Origin: Cycas panzhihuaensis | Taxonomy: Eukaryota; Cycadophyta | Assembly: GCA_023213395.1 (NCBI GenBank) | Contig: CM041465.1 | Coordinates: 104,663,741 to 104,727,740, forward strand | Direction: 5' to 3' | Length of the DNA stretch: 64,000 nt | In this document: positions 47,873 through 60,118 of the stretch, one piece after another | Layout of the letters: the number at the start of each line of letters is the position of its first letter | How positions within the stretch are numbered: the first letter of the stretch is position 1 | Translations under genes and position numbers: made by a program | The notes under the pieces: model-generated | The model's database searches: none | Told to the model about the DNA's origin: nothing | What the model saw: the letters and a program-made list of their open reading frames with translations, nothing else

Positions 47873-48246
47873 TGTTACATAACTTATCCAACTAAGTTAT
47901 GTAAACCACTATGGAACTTTGTGCATGTGTCATCTAATGGGCCAATAGTATGCATGGGTGCTGTCGTCCAATAGAATGTAAGGCCGCTTAGGCCTCTAAT
48001 AGGATTACATGTATAAAACTCTATTTTGTCTATATAAACGTCATAAATTGTAAATGATGGTTATCTTGATAGAACATTTTTATAAAAATTGTGCTGCGGT
48101 GCTTTCTATCTTTTGGTGATCATTTAGCACTCTGGTGTTTCTGTGAAACTCTTGGTTAATTTGTTTGCTCTGTTAGATAAGAAAACGCTATTGCGATTGT
48201 CAAATTCTCTATTATCTCAAGAGTATTGGTGAGAAGAAACGTCCCA
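47873..48246 (+). repeat. 5' LTR of gypsy F (374 bp)
   Basis: TGTTACATAA...CGTCCCA. It opens with a perfect 12 bp inverted repeat (47,875-47,886 with 47,893-47,904). Two bases (ag) separate it from the primer site. Confidence 0.93.
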
Positions 48247-48248
48247 AG

Positions 48249-48260
48249 TGGTATCAGAGT
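48249..48260 (+). other. Primer binding site of gypsy F
   Basis: TGGTATCAGAGT, complementary to initiator Met-tRNA apart from the last base. Confidence 0.92.
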
Positions 48261-49452
48261 TGTATCACGATCATGGGAGGCTGCCCGAAAGACCAGAAGT
48301 TTTTTTCCCTATCAAATCGAGTACTCTCTCTACCCTAGTAGAGATCGAGGAAAGACCTTCGCTTAGTACTCTCTCCATGGAGATTGAGGAACGGTATCAG
48401 GATAGTCCAAGAGTTGGGAGAAAGGGGAAATTCTTTTCCTAGGTAACTCTAGTACTTTATCCCTTGTCTTTCATCTAGTTTTAATTTCATTCATATATTT
48501 TGATTCTGGCATTGAATTATATCTAAAGGTTAGATAACACCGTTGGGCGACTACTTTTTTTTCTCCCTCCCACCTCCTTTCCCAGGTAGACAATACTGTT
48601 GGGCAGCTACCCAAGTAGTTAGGTAGAGACCCTATATCGGGGGTATTTAAATATTGCAGGGATCTATCGTTTTAGCTACATGCATAGTGGTCTTCTTGCC
48701 CTTTGCGTGAAGGATTAGAGTATCACTCCTGAGCCAAGCCCTAGATAGAACCTGGCTATGAAAGTGCACCTTCATGTACCTTTGGGTATATAGAAGGACC
48801 CTGCCTTCAGGTCCCAATCCTTTTCCAGCATAGGAAACTATCAACCGCTGAAGTCTTGTAGTGTAGTGGTTAGCGATTAGTGCCACGAAGTTGCCTGCCC
48901 CAAACTTCTACAATTTATTGGCAGGCCTATAAGACCAAGCACACCTTGTCTAATGGTTGGTAGGATACTTTGGTTAAGACTATAAGCCACCTCACAATTT
49001 AAAAAAAAAAAAAAAAGGGAAGAAAAGAAAAGAAAAAAGAGAGAGAGAGAGAGAGAGAAAACACTAGGAAAAAAAAAAAAAGTTATCCTTACAGGTATAT
49101 AACTCATTTTGATCAACACATCATACTGGTCAATTTATACTAGGTTGGTATAAGCTGTAAATTTTCATAATTTTTAGTATTTAGTCACTGATGGGTCCCA
49201 CCACCCCCCCCCCCTCACACTTCACATGCCCTATTTGAACAAGCTTTTCGCACTGTTGAAAGAACTCGATATCTTATTTATGTACCTTTCTTTGGGGTCA
49301 ATAGGCTATAGACACCCCACAATCTCCCTATTCATCCCCCTCTCTTTCCCTTAACAACTCCCTTTTTCTTATGTCCCATTCTTTCTTAATCTTTCCCACT
49401 TCATTCATTCCCTTTCTTTCTACTTATTCCTGCCTCTTGAAGCCCTTTCTCC
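48261..49452 (+). other. Leader of gypsy F
   Basis: About 1.2 kb without a coding frame. Holds two short duplications (agtactctctc...gagat at about 48,319 and 48,366; gttgggc...gctac near 48,545 and 48,596), an A-rich stretch and (GA)10 at 49,039-49,058, and a C run near 49,203-49,214. Confidence 0.7.
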
Positions 49453-50480
49453 ATGGCTCCTCAAAGCAACGGTGACAAAATCTCGGTACTCGAGGCCGAA
49501 GTCAATAGAATTCATGATAAATTAGAGGATCTTGGCCATATATGCGAAGAGGTTAAAAATGAAGTAGCTACCATGCGCGTAGAATTTAGCTCAAAATTGT
49601 AAAACCTAGCATCTCATAATGATGTTTAAGATATAATTAAGAGGTTGAACAACTTCTCTCCTCCACCACCAATTAGCCCCACATAGCAATAAATCGTGCC
49701 TCTGCCTCCACGTCAGTAGCAACCATTCCATCATAAGATCAACATACCCACATTTGATCTAGATCTCAATAGGGATAGTGCACGAAGTTGGATTAGCAAA
49801 CTAGAGTCTTACTTTACACTCAACCCAATGTTAGTAAATGAACAACTTACATTTGCTTCCATTCACTTAGATGGGAAGGCACATCATTGGTCCTGATGGT
49901 GGAAATAGGAGTATCCCTCCAGCCAGTCTTGGGCACACTTCTCTACCTATTTTTTTGAGTAGTATGAAGATACTTGGAGTCAATCGTTTTTTACACAACT
50001 AACATGTTTGAAGAAAGTATCATCTGTCAAAGTTTACACTAACGAGTTTCAATCTTTATGTAATCGGGTTGATCAGCAACTTGATAAACATACAAAGATA
50101 GATACATACGTGTCTGGACTTAAAGAATGTATCCAAATGCGCTTGAAGACAGTCTCCTTATCCACTCTAAAGGATGCAATTAATATGGCTAAAGCAGTAG
50201 AAGTAGAATTTGCTGCAGAAAGACCTCCTCCATTCAGACGAGACTCCACGTGGTTTTTATGATCCTGACAAGCTGATACGGAATGGTCCCAGAGACCACG
50301 ATCATGCCCATGACCAGAAGACACCCCAACTATATCTCTCGAGCAACGCACTGAGGAATCATCTTTGAAGTCCATACACATCACTCCTACATAGGTACAC
50401 CATCATCAGGAAGTCAGTCTATGTATGCAATGTTTTGAAAAATGGACCACTGGTCACAATAGAATCTACAAAGCTAGGAA
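49453..50480 (+). pseudogene. Gypsy F gag
   Basis: The ATG at 49,453 opens MAPQSNGDKISVLEAEVNRI, a coiled-coil-like N-terminus seen in chromovirus gags. The capsid domain shows NIPTFDLDLNRDSARSWISK (about 49,740-49,800), QLTFASIHLDGKAHHWS (about 49,844-49,890), LKKVSSVKVYTNEFQSLCNR (from 50,008), DTYVSGLKECIQMRLKT and INMAKAVEVEF (to 50,215). Several Trp, Gln and Arg codons are stops (for example TAA/TAG near 49,600-49,690). A zinc knuckle relic (CMQCFEKWTTGHNR) is at about 50,420-50,460. Confidence 0.82.
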
Positions 50481-50930
50481 GATGGTCTTCATAATTGACC
50501 CAGACTTACCCTTGGATGATGACCTCGAGACTGAGCATGAATATCATGATGAACCCCAAGACCACCCTACTGATGAGTTACCCCCAAACCCTAAGCCTGA
50601 AGTTTCCTTATCAACAGTTACCTCCATTGCATGTCTTGAACCACTTCGAGTTAAAGGAATACTTAGAAAAACCTCAATTACCATTTTCATCGATGGTGGC
50701 ATGTCGCTAAATTTCATCGACATCTCCATTGCCCGCCAATTGAATCTTTATATAGAACCTAAAACTAGCTTCACGTGCTCCATACTTGGTCATCACACAC
50801 TCCATTGTGAGGGAATAATAAAAAACTTCACGGTCTACATTGGCTCATATACCCTTGTCTCTGATTTTTATGCCCTGTCCATAGGTGGGTTAGATGCAAT
50901 TCTTAGTGTATAATGGCTTCAGACTCTAGG
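50481..50930 (+). pseudogene. Gypsy F protease
   Basis: An acidic linker (DPDLPLDDDLETEHEY) leads into the retropepsin-like domain: RVKGILRKTSITIFIDGGMS at about 50,650-50,706, with the catalytic Asp kept but the usual Ser after it changed (DSG to DGG). LNFIDISIARQLNL follows, and the domain ends with DFYALSIGGLDAILSV at 50,865-50,912, where a stop replaces the usual G-x-WL continuation. Confidence 0.82.
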
Positions 50931-51239
50931 AACTTATAGCACCAATAACTCTCCTACGACCCCCTTCATTATGTTCAAAGATCACATGGGTCGCTCTCAT
51001 AAACTTTGTGGGATGCAAGCCCCCCCAAACAAAGTAATCTCTCCCTCATGAATATGCTGCCAACTCAACAGTAACATAGGATACATCGTTCGTCTTAACC
51101 ATATCCAGGCCGCCTCGGGTATCCACCCTGATATTTAGCACATATTAGATTGATAACAATCTGTATTTGCTTTGTTACCTGCTAGTCCCCCACCTGATTA
51201 AGGCTTTTACCATACTATTGAGTTACAAAGTTTACATGA

Positions 51240-52485
51240 CCCGATTAGCCTTCAACCATATAGAAATTCCTATTTCCCTAAAAATGAAATCAAAAAAATC
51301 ACACGGGAATTGTTGGACATGGATATCATCCAACCTAGTAAAAGCCCGTATGCGGCACCCATCATCTTAGTTTGTAAGAATGATGGCTCTTTTCGACTTT
51401 GTGTTGACTATCGTGTGCTTAGTAAAATCACCATAAAAAATAAGTTTCCCATGCCACGAATCGATGACATGTTCGATGAAATCCATGGCACTACAATTTT
51501 CACCAAGCTTGATTTACAGTCAGGATACTATCAAATCCCCATCTTGCCAGAGGATCAACATAAAACAACTTTCTGAACCCACCATGGTAACTTTGAGCTC
51601 CAGGTCATGCCCTTTGGCCTATGTAATGCTCTGGCCACCTTTCAGGCCCTCATGAACAAGATCTTTTCCCTATACTTACAAAAATTTGTCATCGTCTTCT
51701 TCGATGATATTCTTATCTATAGCTCAAACATGCCGGCCCACATCCCACATCTAGAAACAATCCTTCAAATCCTAGCTAAGAATAAACTGTATGCTAAGCT
51801 CTCCAAATATGAATTTAGGAAATCTGAATTACAATACCTTGGGCATATTATATCCTTTGCAGGGGTTTGGGTGGATCTTGATAAAACCTCTATCATCACT
51901 AATTGGCCAACCTAAAAAACCCTAACCTAATTGTGGGCTTTCCTAGGACTTACCAGATTCTATTATTAGTTCATTCAAAATTATGCCACCCTAACCACTC
52001 CCTTAACCCACTTACTTCAGAAGGATACCTTCCAGTGGTCCCCCTTAGCTAATGAGGCCTTCCTCCATTTAAAGGAGGTCATGAAAACCACCCCAGTATT
52101 GGCCTCTCCTGACTTTTGTCAGCCTTTCCAATTAGAATGCGATGCCTCTGGGTTTGGATTAGGTGCAGTCTTAATGCAATATTTCCACCCCATTGCTTCA
52201 AAAGTCGAAAACTCAAAAATCATGAGTGTAGACTTTCTACCTATCAAAAAGAAATGTGGTCCATCCTCCATGCTGTTGACAAGTGGTAATAGTATCTACT
52301 TGGTTCTAAATTCACTATCCTCACTGATCATCATAGCCTTCGTCGTTTACTAGATCAACTAATCCTCTTAGAAGAGCAGGCGAAATGGGTCAACCACCTC
52401 CAAGTTTTTGATTTTACAATCACATATAAAAAGGGGAAAGATAACATTATGGTAGATGCTCTCTCGAGGCTGCATTCACCTACAC
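51240..52485 (+). pseudogene. Gypsy F reverse transcriptase and RNase H
   Basis: RT: ELLDMDIIQPSKSPYAAPII (about 51,306-51,365), FRLCVDYRVLSKITIKNKFP, TKLDLQSGYYQIPI (about 51,503-51,545), a stop at 51,576 (Arg CGA to TGA by comparison), VMPFGLCNALATFQALMN and the catalytic FVIVFFDDILIYS (about 51,686-51,724). RNase H: FQLECDASGFGLGAVL (about 52,128-52,175); a frameshift near 52,235 moves STYQKEMWSI, LTDHHSLRRLL and DALSRLHSP (to about 52,484) into another frame. All RNase H acidic positions are present. Confidence 0.9.
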
Positions 52486-52568
52486 TTGGCGATAACACCG
52501 GTCATACTGAGGACCCCACCATTTATACCATTTCCTCCCCACAATCGACATGGCTATAAGATTTAGCC

Positions 52569-53760
52569 ATGGCTAACCAAAAACAACATGATTTTGTGCA
52601 CTGGGCCAATAAGGTCCACACTCATAAGCATTGGTCCATCCAAAATAATCTTCTCTTATACCAAAATCACATATTCGCACATCCCCTCTCAGCTTTTATC
52701 CTACAGATTTTATCAGAATATCATTCTTCCCCTCTTGGCAGCCACTCTCATTTTAATAAAACTTACCGTAGGATTCGTTCTAACTTCTTTTGGCCAGAAA
52801 TAAAATCCACCATTCTTACCTTTGTCTCAGAATGTGATACATGCCAATGTAACAAAGCTGATACAAAACCTCAATCGGACCTCCTTTAACCATTGCACAT
52901 CCCACAAGGTAAATGGCAAGATATTGCCATGGACTTTATAATGGACCTACCACCATTTGCTGGATCTGACTCCATTTTAGTAGTCATAGATCGATTGACA
53001 AAATATGCCCACTTTTTGCCCGTCCACACAACCTATAAAGCCCCATGCATCGCTGACATCTACATCCAAACAATATTTTGTTTGCATGGTTTTCCATCCA
53101 TCATTGTATGCGATCGTGACCCTAAATTCACTAGCTCCTTTTGGCAAGAGCTATTCTGCGCATTAGGAACATCATTCAACATGAGTTCTGCATACCATCC
53201 ACAGACTAATGGCTAGTCTGAGGTCCTTAACAAAACTATGGAGACCTACTTATGTTGCTTTGCATCTGACCACTAGTCTAAATAGACATCATGGCTAGCT
53301 CTAGCTGAGTATTGGTACAACTCCTCACACCATTTAGCCATTGGAATGTCCCCATTTTTGGTCCTCTATGGGTATCCCCGACTGTCCCACCATACCTTAG
53401 CTACCAACCTCTGTACGACAACAATACAATAAAAATTACAGCATATGGACCAAATTCTCCACACCCTTAAACAAAACTATCTATGGCCCAAAATTGAATG
53501 AAACAATTAGTAGACCACCACCACTCTAATTGCTCCTTTAATATTGAGGATCTGGTATTTCTTTGTCTCCAACCTTATAAGCAACAATCCCTTTGCCATC
53601 ATAAGAATCACAAACTTAGCCCTCGATATTATAGTCCCTATAAAGTCCTTAAATGTATTGGTGAAGTTGCATATGCTCTCGACCTTCCCCTCACCACAAA
53701 CATCCATAATATTTTTCATGTCTCCTATCTTCAGAAGTGTCTAAGCAAAACCCATACTTC
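52569..53760 (+). pseudogene. Gypsy F integrase
   Basis: The zinc-binding HHCC module is visible: SEYHSSPLGSHSHFNKTYRR to CDTCQCNK (about 52,710-52,855). The core has DIAMDFIMDLP with the first Asp (about 52,919-52,950), CDRDPKFTSSFW with the second (about 53,108-53,145), and SSAYHPQTNG-stop-SEVLNKTME with Glu at the third site (about 53,183-53,243). The C-terminal region includes LSPRYYSPYKVLKCIGEVAYALDLP (about 53,617-53,690) and IFHVSYLQKCL. Stops at Gln and Trp codons interrupt it. Confidence 0.88.
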
Positions 53761-53798
53761 TTAGACAACCCTTCCAATTTTGGATGAAGAGAAAACCT

Positions 53799-53982
53799 TG
53801 TCTATACCTCCAGAATATATCCTGGCTACCAGACAATAGCGTCTCCAAAATCGGTCCATTTCAAAATATTTGATACAGTGGATAGTCTGCACCTTTGATG
53901 AAGCAACTTGGGAGTCCAATGAGTTTGTCAAAAAACACATGCATCTCACATGCCTCAAGGACTTAGAATCTTATGGGAGAGG
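53799..53982 (+). pseudogene. Gypsy F chromodomain
   Basis: After the integrase the frame reads PPEYILATRQ, a stop, RLQNRSISKYLIQWIVCTFDE and ATWESNEFVKKH. The ILATR...SKYLIQW...ATWE pattern is that of the plant chromovirus chromodomain, which in active members steers integration towards particular chromatin. One in-frame stop (tag at the Gln/Arg pair) breaks it. Confidence 0.8.
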
Positions 53983-53985
53983 ACT

Positions 53986-54359
53986 TGTTACATAACTTAT
54001 CCAACTAAGTTATGTAAACCACCATGGAACTTTGTGCATGTGTCATCTAGCAAGCTAATAGTATGCATGGGTGCTATCATCCAATAGAATGTAAGGCCGC
54101 TTAGGCTGCCAATAGGATTACATGTATAAGACCCTATTTTATCTATATAAGGGTCATAAATTATAAACGATGGTTATCTTAATAGAACATTTTTATAAAG
54201 ATTATGCTACAGTACTTTCTATCTTTTGGTGATCATTTAGCACTCTAGTGTTCCTGTGAAACTCTTGGTTAATTTGTTTGCTCTGTTGGATAAGAAGACA
54301 CTACTATAATTGTCAAATTCTCTGCTATCTCAAGAGTATTGGCAAGAAGAAACATCCTA
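53986..54359 (+). repeat. 3' LTR of gypsy F (374 bp)
   Basis: Same length as the 5' LTR; ends CATCCTA (terminal CA now TA). Preceded by the purine-rich ATGGGAGAGGACT. The opening 30 bases, including the inverted repeat, are unchanged between the two LTRs. Confidence 0.93.
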
Positions 54360-57317
54360 GATTATTTACCCCTTCTTAAGGTAGACCTTATAAGAACCCT
54401 AAGCTAACTCCTTCCCAAACCATTATCTAATTTTCCATTCATACCTTCTTGGAATGCCTTAGATTGAGTACCCCATGCAAGCAAGAAGTTATCTTATACC
54501 CTATTAAGAGGCTACCCCTTCTACTTCCTACCTTGTGTCCTCTACCCCTTTTGTTCCACCAACTCCCTAACCTACCATGTCAAGCACTCAACATTTTGGC
54601 CATAGAGCCTCCACACTTGGAGCTTCTAATTCACTCCAAGCCCCTTTTGCTTCATCTCATTGAGGCCCAATCTCAATTCTGGGCCCTCATCTAGCTAACC
54701 TTACCTCTACCCCTCCTACCTACTCAATTATTCCACATTTTATTCCTTCCACTTCTATGGTTCCTTCCTAAGGACCTAATACTTCCACCATCCCTACATG
54801 GGGGTAATCCTTTACCCAATTGCAAGGATTGGTATCCCTATCCTTATTCTCACAAGTACCTAATTCTATGCCAGTTTATTTTGTCTAAGTGGGATCTATT
54901 TCTACTAATTAGGTGCCTTCCACTTCTGCATGGATACAACCACCTCCCATTGGTGTTACCCCGTCCCCTTGGTAATCTATTACCATATCAAATCCTCAAC
55001 CCACTTGGGGAGTTGGTCCCAATCTAGAGGATCTTATGGCCTACCCTTTTTATCCTATCCAAGTGTGGGTGCATACCCCCCTTTTGGTGGTAATATCCAT
55101 GTCCCTTTGGTTTTGTCACATCTCAATATGCCCACTTCTCAAGCATCTTGGACTAACATGTTGCACAAACAACCACCTTCTAACCCATATGGTGGTCTAA
55201 CCTCTTATGCTAGTGCTTTGAATGTTACACAACCCCCTCCACACCTAGGTCAACCTACATATAGAGTGGGTCCTTCACCCCAACCTAGTGCACAACCATA
55301 TTTCTTCTCTTCTCTTATGGTAGGGAGGACTAATACTAATTACAAGAGGAACCCCTTTCTATAAGAGGTTCTCTTAGACCCTCTCCCACCACTTATACTT
55401 AAACTCCTTATGTTCATTGGAGAGGTGAGGCAAGATCACACTAGTCACATGCAAGCTTTTGCACTTGCTTGTGCTTACTATCTCCCTTGTGATTAGATTA
55501 TGATGTTAGATCTTTCCCAAGACCTTGTTGAGCAATGCTAAAAAATAGTTTTATAGGTTGTTGAATGTATCTATCCATTCTTTCTAGCAACTTGTCAATT
55601 CTTTCATCAATTACTTTGATGCCACCTATCCTTTCAAGATAGAGTTGAAATCCCTCTTTTTAATTAAATAAGGAGAAAATGAGTCCTCTCGTGACTTCAA
55701 TTATAGCTACTAAGACCTTGTGAATTCCTATCAGTGCCCTTTAGTGGATGACTTGATTTTCAATTTGTTTTCTAGTCTCTTAAACCTCACTTCTACCTTG
55801 AGGTGCTTGAGCTTGGATCAACCAAATATAAGAGTGCCATCAATAGGTGTTTATCCCTTGAATCATTTGAGATTCGAGTTAGTGTCAAGAAGTTAAATAA
55901 GTCCTCCTTCACTTCTAAGAAGGAGCTTACTCACAAACCTAAGCATATTCGAGGCTATAAAACTTATGATTAACTCACTTCTACCCTTTATACCCTAGAA
56001 TAATCTATTACAACTAAGTTATCTACCTCTATTTCTAAGTCTACCAAGGGCTCTAAAATTAATCACCTTGCCAACCAAAAGCCTAAACAAATAGCTACGC
56101 CTCTTCCTCCACCTCCCAATAAGAAGGGTCGTTAGTTTACTTTCTACTAAATTGATGCCCATGATTGATTGGAATGTAACAAGCTTAAGAAGCTTGGGAG
56201 GAATTATGTTACTCCTAATCAACAAATGGTAAACTTAAATAAATACTTATTGGTTCATGTTGACCCTTTTCCTAATCACTAAGACAAATGCAAAGGAAAG
56301 GGTCTTGCCAAGGAGGAAGGCCCTGTTACTAGGAGGAATCTAAAATCAAAAAGGATTTTTCCCCCACCAAACCCACTAAAGACAAGAAAAATGATAATCA
56401 TAATCAAAGGATCCCTCTTAAAGATAATTAGGACTCTCAAAGTTAAAACCACCATCATGGTGGAAATGACCAACCTTCTAGCAATCAATACTAATAAGTA
56501 TAAGAACTTTAAATCTAGCTCCTTATCTAAGCCAACTTAAGAAATTAATAAAATTCCCCTTCACCTTATCAAAATAGATTACTATCGTGTTCTCCAACAA
56601 GTTACTAAGACAAAGGGATTCTTCATCATTAAGGAGCTTAAGTCAATGTTCATGGGAACTTCTATGTCTAACCTACTCAAGAATTATCCTAAGTAGACTT
56701 AACTCTTACTTGATGCCCTTGGCATCAAACAACTTGACTCAAGAAAACCTCTTCTACTTTAAAGTAGAAGGTTGGTCATTTCCTCTTTTTATCATTCGAA
56801 TGTGCATTATATTTTGGTTTGTCCCTTTATCATTCATATTATGAGTGGTTAATGGAACATCAAAAGGGTCATTGTAAATTAAAGTATTACTACCAACATC
56901 ATTTCTCTTCATCTCTTAGAGACCCTTGGAATTTCTACCCATGAACCTATAAATTGGGTGTGTTAAGGATTCGATAAAAATCAAACAATTATAGTGGGCA
57001 AAGTTCCACTTCCCCTTAACCTTCATGGTAAAATTATTATCATGAAAATTGTTATACTAGATTTACACTTTAAATATAATATATTATTAGAACGACCTTG
57101 GATCAATCATATCAGGGCTATTTATGTTTTAATATTAAGTCTTGACCATGTACACTTGCATTTTAGCACTTTATATTTTATGTTAAAATGCTCTTTTGTA
57201 TGCTCTTTAAATTATCACTTTATCTATTTTATCTTTAGTGACTTTTCTACCTGTTATGTTAAAAGATCAACATTGACTAGATAACACTTATCACCATCCT
57301 TTTCACTTAGGAAGTAG
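54360..57317 (+). pseudogene. Tat-like gypsy element 2: gag and protease, interrupted
   Basis: Resumes after element F. 54,380-55,370 is proline-, serine- and threonine-rich gag N-terminus. The gag domain follows at about 55,400-55,940 (DHTSHMQAFALACAYYLPCD, then ALNRCLSLESFEIR-like near 55,840-55,870). A Lys-rich stretch and a degenerate knuckle (IDAHD...LECNKLKKLG, about 56,150-56,200) come next, and the protease relic (IKRVIVN then IISLHLLETLGI, about 56,855-56,940) has lost its Asp-Gly-Gly. VILDLHFKYNILLERPWINHIRA (about 57,052-57,120) matches element 1 at 10,480-10,555. The element stops at 57,317, where the LTR of copia D begins. Confidence 0.75.
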
Positions 57318-57621
57318 TGTTTTACTCAAACTTTTTTTTTCTTATTTTGATTCATGACATGTGTCATGATCTTATAGTTTAAAACTCCTATACAATGAGT
57401 GTTTCTCCTTGTATTTCATCATAGTTTTAGAGTTCAGTATTATGCTAGTAAAAGCATTGTAGATAGGTTGAGTGTAGAATAATTCTTCTCTATTTTCTTA
57501 ATGTGTTATATAATTTGTATAAGTCTTTTATCAAGCATTTCTAATATAAATTTATTCATTTTCAAGTTCATGCCTTATCCCTTCATTCTCCTTAATAGAT
57601 TTTGATATTTTAGCTTTCTCA
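57318..57621 (+). repeat. 5' LTR of copia D (304 bp)
   Basis: TGTTTTACTC...TTTCTCA, delimited on the right by the primer site. Contains the hairpin TCATGACA-tg-TGTCATGA at 57,352-57,369. No second LTR is available to confirm the left edge. Confidence 0.78.
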
Positions 57622-57624
57622 TTT

Positions 57625-57636
57625 TGGTATCAGAGT
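57625..57636 (+). other. Primer binding site of copia D
   Basis: TGGTATCAGAGT three bases after the LTR end. Confidence 0.9.
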
Positions 57637-58007
57637 AGCTTTGAGGAGTTAAAGAAGGCATTGGTTATCTTGTTTTGGTCACAACTTTCACCCTATGAAG
57701 GAAATCTAATGAAAATTTAGTTGAAATTTATTCAGAATCCTAATTTTGAAAGTAATTTTTAAAATTTTTTTAATGTTAAAAGACTTTATTCTCATATTTT
57801 ATAACAAATCTTAAGAGTTTTTTTATTGAGTTTTCTAACAAATTTTGAGAATGGTATACTAACCAATTTCTATTGGTTTTGAAGAATTTTATTACAAGTT
57901 TGAGTTAGTTTAATACAGTTGTTTTTTCTCAATAGGTTGCATATTAAAAAAATTATATTTTTTTACAATTTTTATATGCAATAAAAACTAGATTTTTGCA
58001 TTTATTT

Positions 58008-59944
<1,937 letters not shown>

Positions 59945-60118
59945 ATGGTTATTATAAATACAATTAAATTAACAAGTGCTAAAAATTATCTGACATGGAA
60001 GAAGTAAGCAAAGAATGTGTTAATCATGAATGAGTTGTGGGGTTCTGTGTTTGGCATCATTACCAAACCTGAACCAATACCTAATCTAACAAATGAAAAC
60101 AATTTGATTCATGACATG
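59945..60118 (+). pseudogene. Copia D gag, N-terminal fragment
   Basis: ATG at 59,945: MVIINTIKLTSAKNYLTWKK, a stop (TAA, Gln position), then AKNVLIMNELWGSVFGIITK and PEPIPNLTNENNLIHDM. It lines up with C1 gag from 35,009 (LTGQNNYQEWKR, NLLIMNEFWSYIFGRL). The frame is cut by X2 at 60,119. Confidence 0.82.

Larger units (their letters stand above)
47873..54359 (+). mobile_element. Complete Ty3/gypsy chromovirus element F
   Basis: Two LTRs of 374 bp (47,873-48,246; 53,986-54,359) flank a 5.7 kb interior with primer site, leader, gag, protease, RT, RNase H, integrase and a C-terminal chromodomain, in gypsy order (integrase last). Hand count gives about 39 LTR differences, near 10%, almost all transitions. 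The 5 bp flanks gagtg and gatta agree at only three positions, so the target duplication is decayed or slightly misplaced. It splits the gag of Tat-like element 2. Short LTRs and a chromodomain suggest a Reina- or Galadriel-like clade, but this needs a tree. Confidence 0.93.

Noticed and set aside
48850-48905. tRNA-like A box (TAGTGTAGTGG) near 48,856
   Set aside because: No B box (GGTTCGANNCC) at a suitable distance and no cloverleaf can be drawn; it lies in the leader of gypsy F, so a tRNA or SINE call is not supported.
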